DNA of 64,000 nucleotides from the NCBI GenBank assembly GCA_905250025.1, contig CAJNOJ010000013.1:806001-870000 (forward strand), read 5' to 3'. The translations under genes and the position numbers were made by a program. Positions 62,315 to 64,000 of the stretch are shown piece after piece. The notes under the pieces are model-generated. The model was not told the DNA's origin. It worked only from the letters and a program-made list of their open reading frames with translations, and made no database searches. The stretch is from Adineta ricciae. Lineage: Eukaryota > Rotifera > Eurotatoria > Adinetida > Adinetidae. Each line of letters begins with the position of its first letter. The stretch's first letter is position 1.

Positions 62315-63277
62315 ATGACTTCGGTTGCACTTCCACCGGGCATTTATGTTCCCATTCCAACATTCTTTCTCGACACACCCGCCGATGACCAACCAGTCGA
62401 CGTCGATACTGTTGCTCGACACGTCCAGTTCCTCTGCTCAGCTGGTGTTCATGGTGTTGTTTGTATGGGTTCAACAGGCGAAGCAGTGCATCTCAATGAA
62501 GATGAAAGACAACTGGTCGTTCGAACTGCACGCAAAGCCATCGACGAATCAGCCTCCAAAGCGAAACTCATCGCTGGCTGTTCACACGAGTCAGTTCGCG
62601 GCACACTACGCCTCATCAAGCAAGCAGCCGAAGCAGGTGCTGAATATGCTATGGTTCTACCACCTTCGTATTTTCTTACCTGGACAGTCAACCGATCGGA
62701 CGTCCTCGCTTCCTTCTACACGAAAGTCGCTGACAAGGCTGCGCTTCCAGTTATAATCTACAACTTTCCAGGTGTGACACAGCAGATGGATACTCCACAG
62801 GAAACCATCGTCAAGCTAGCTTCTCACCCGAACATTGTCGGTATCAAATGTACCGATGGAAATGTAGGCAAAGCAGGTTACGTTTGTGAACACACCGATC
62901 CCAAACAATTCACGCTGATGAGTGGCTCGGCTGATAGTTTCGTGCCGTTCCTAACAATTGGAGCACAAGGGTGTGTTCCGGGTTTCGCAAATGTTGCTCC
63001 GCGAGTGCTTGTTCATCTGTTTAACTTGTATAGAAACCATTCACAGGATAAGTGGGAAGAAATTCAACGTATTCAAGGCCGAATTGTTGGGCCTGATCAT
63101 GCTTTTTTTCGATGGAATGGAATATCCGGTTTGAAGGCAACTATGCAGAAAGTGCTAGGATATGGTGGTCTCCCACGTGCACCGCTGGTGCCAACATCAA
63201 CAGAACAACAAGAGAGTATTGTCAAAGCCATCGAACCAGCACTTGAAATCGAACGAGACTTAGCTTCAAAAGCATAA
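62315..63277 (+). CDS. DapA/HOGA-family aldolase, intronless, tandem copy 1
   Basis: 320 aa, single exon. Residues 52-56 are GSTGE (the substrate-carboxylate loop), Y149 lies in IIYNFPG, and K178 in NIVGIKCTDG is the Schiff-base lysine, so all catalytic residues of the DHDPS/NAL/4-hydroxy-2-oxoglutarate aldolase family are present. The exact substrate cannot be told; fungal-type and HOGA1-like activity are both possible. Codon choice is clearly more GC-rich (GCC, ATC, CTC frequent) than in its neighbours and there is no intron, both unusual here. A horizontally acquired gene, perhaps of fungal origin, is likely. A nearly identical second copy begins 1384 bp downstream. Confidence 0.9.
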   Translation: MTSVALPPGIYVPIPTFFLDTPADDQPVDVDTVARHVQFLCSAGVHGVVCMGSTGEAVHLNEDERQLVVRTARKAIDESASKAKLIAGCSHESVRGTLRLIKQAAEAGAEYAMVLPPSYFLTWTVNRSDVLASFYTKVADKAALPVIIYNFPGVTQQMDTPQETIVKLASHPNIVGIKCTDGNVGKAGYVCEHTDPKQFTLMSGSADSFVPFLTIGAQGCVPGFANVAPRVLVHLFNLYRNHSQDKWEEIQRIQGRIVGPDHAFFRWNGISGLKATMQKVLGYGGLPRAPLVPTSTEQQESIVKAIEPALEIERDLASKA

Positions 63278-63698
63278 AAGAAGTAGATTGGTGAACATAT
63301 TTTTAGAGTTATAGAACGATACTTATTGGTTTTTTTCTTTTTTTCTATTTATATGCAAATCTTTTTCCTAATTGATATTTACATCTTACAAAGCACATAG
63401 AGTTCAATAAATTAACGTAGAATTCATCTACATACTACTTTTCATATGTATCATCAATCAGCACGTCAGTTTTTATGAAAAATATCTATGCAAAAATAAA
63501 AGACATTGTTTGAAATCCGCTTATATCGCAAATTATTTCGGAGCGAAAGCGACTAGGCAAATGCATCACTAGCGCAGTATTGGCCAAACAGTATCAGATA
63601 AGAGTGAGAGAGATAAGATAACAGAACTTAACCCTCCATGTTCTCAAATTATTTAACGAGTTTCTCGATTGTTAGTACCATAAACCTTACGATAAAAC
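63278..63698. other. Spacer between tandem aldolase copies
   Basis: AATAAA at 63406-63411 is a probable poly(A) signal of copy 1. The rest should hold the promoter of copy 2. The sequences directly upstream of the two start codons are alike only over the last handful of bases (AAAACATG). Confidence 0.5.
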
Positions 63699-64000
63699 AT
63701 GACTTCGGTTGCACTTCCACCGGGCATCTATGTTCCCATTCCAACATTCTTTCTCGACACACCCGCCGATGACCAACCAGTCGACGTCGATACTGTTGCT
63801 CGACACGTCCAGTTCCTCTGCTCAGCTGGTGTTCATGGTGTTGTTTGTATGGGTTCAACAGGCGAAGCAGTGCATCTCAATGAAGATGAAAGACAACTGG
63901 TCGTTCGAACTGCACGCAAAGCCATCGACGAATCAGCCTCCAAAGCGAAACTCATCGCTGGCTGTTCACACGAGTCAGTTCGCGGCACACTACGCCTCAT
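63699..64000 (+). CDS. DapA/HOGA-family aldolase, tandem copy 2 (cut by window end)
   Basis: The first 302 bases of a second copy, in the same orientation. They are identical to 62315-62616 except for one silent change, T to C at 63728 in an Ile codon (copy 1 position 62344). The GSTGE loop is within the visible part. The gene runs off the end of the window, so whether it is complete cannot be judged. Confidence 0.9.
   Translation, partial: MTSVALPPGIYVPIPTFFLDTPADDQPVDVDTVARHVQFLCSAGVHGVVCMGSTGEAVHLNEDERQLVVRTARKAIDESASKAKLIAGCSHESVRGTLRL

Noticed and set aside
62325-62756. 143-codon alternative frame within the first aldolase copy
   Set aside because: It overlaps the intact enzyme frame with all catalytic residues and has no motif of its own.

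Overview
The window looks like nuclear DNA of a small, compact animal genome, most probably a bdelloid rotifer (Adineta/Rotaria type). The base composition is AT-rich. Most introns are 41-65 nt with GTAAG...TTTAG ends, genes are a few hundred bases apart on both strands, and several intergenic gaps are only 100-300 bp. Clearly animal genes (RAB14, EEA1, RIF1, TMF1, CC2D1, PEX11G, pinin, a nuclear receptor, a BHLHE22/23-type factor) sit beside genes of bacterial or fungal flavour (DUF2252, DapA-family aldolase, a DltE-like SDR), which is typical of bdelloids. The species assignment is an inference; no marker gene or telomere repeat proves it.

Layout. 0-13 kb: four rhodopsin-like GPCR genes (579-2495, 4202-5298, and a tandem pair at 9240-10163 and 10898-11845), a non-autonomous piggyBac-like element with TTAA target duplications (6158-6802), and pinin on the minus strand (7264-8406). 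13-23 kb: a nuclear hormone receptor (13378-14895), a SEL1L3-like gene (15572-20650) carrying a complete antisense tetraspanin gene inside one intron (17626-18575), and ORC5 (20770-22274, minus) whose 3' end abuts SEL1L3. 22.5-33 kb: TMF1 (minus) and CC2D1 (plus) are divergent across a 291 bp gap, followed by PEX11G. 33.8-39 kb, minus strand: an uncharacterised disordered protein with a C-terminal EF-hand-like pair, and an undescribed-looking protein with five tandem UBA/CUE-like repeats fused to a NYN (PIN-like) nuclease domain. 39.7-45 kb: RIF1, with a one-base frameshift in its C-terminal domain. 46-56 kb: a small secreted cysteine-rich protein, a membrane-anchored GH1 glycosidase (minus), EEA1 (plus), an intronless SDR (minus) and a secreted protein of unknown family (minus). 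56.5-64 kb: a DUF2252 gene with five introns, RAB14, a BHLHE22/23-like bHLH gene (minus), and two head-to-tail copies of an intronless DapA-family aldolase that differ at one of 302 visible positions, the second cut by the window end.

Several products belong to endomembrane traffic (EEA1 and RAB14 on early endosomes, TMF1 at the Golgi, CC2D1 on ESCRT-III) or to replication (ORC5, RIF1), but nothing shows that they are co-regulated; this reads as an ordinary mixed eukaryotic gene neighbourhood. The strongest candidates for something new are the repeat-NYN protein, the EF-hand-tailed disordered protein, the near-identical aldolase tandem and the nested tetraspanin. Exon boundaries were read by eye from GT/AG signals and frame continuity. 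I checked frame arithmetic for most genes, but not for SEL1L3, TMF1, CC2D1 and EEA1, which are given as spans.
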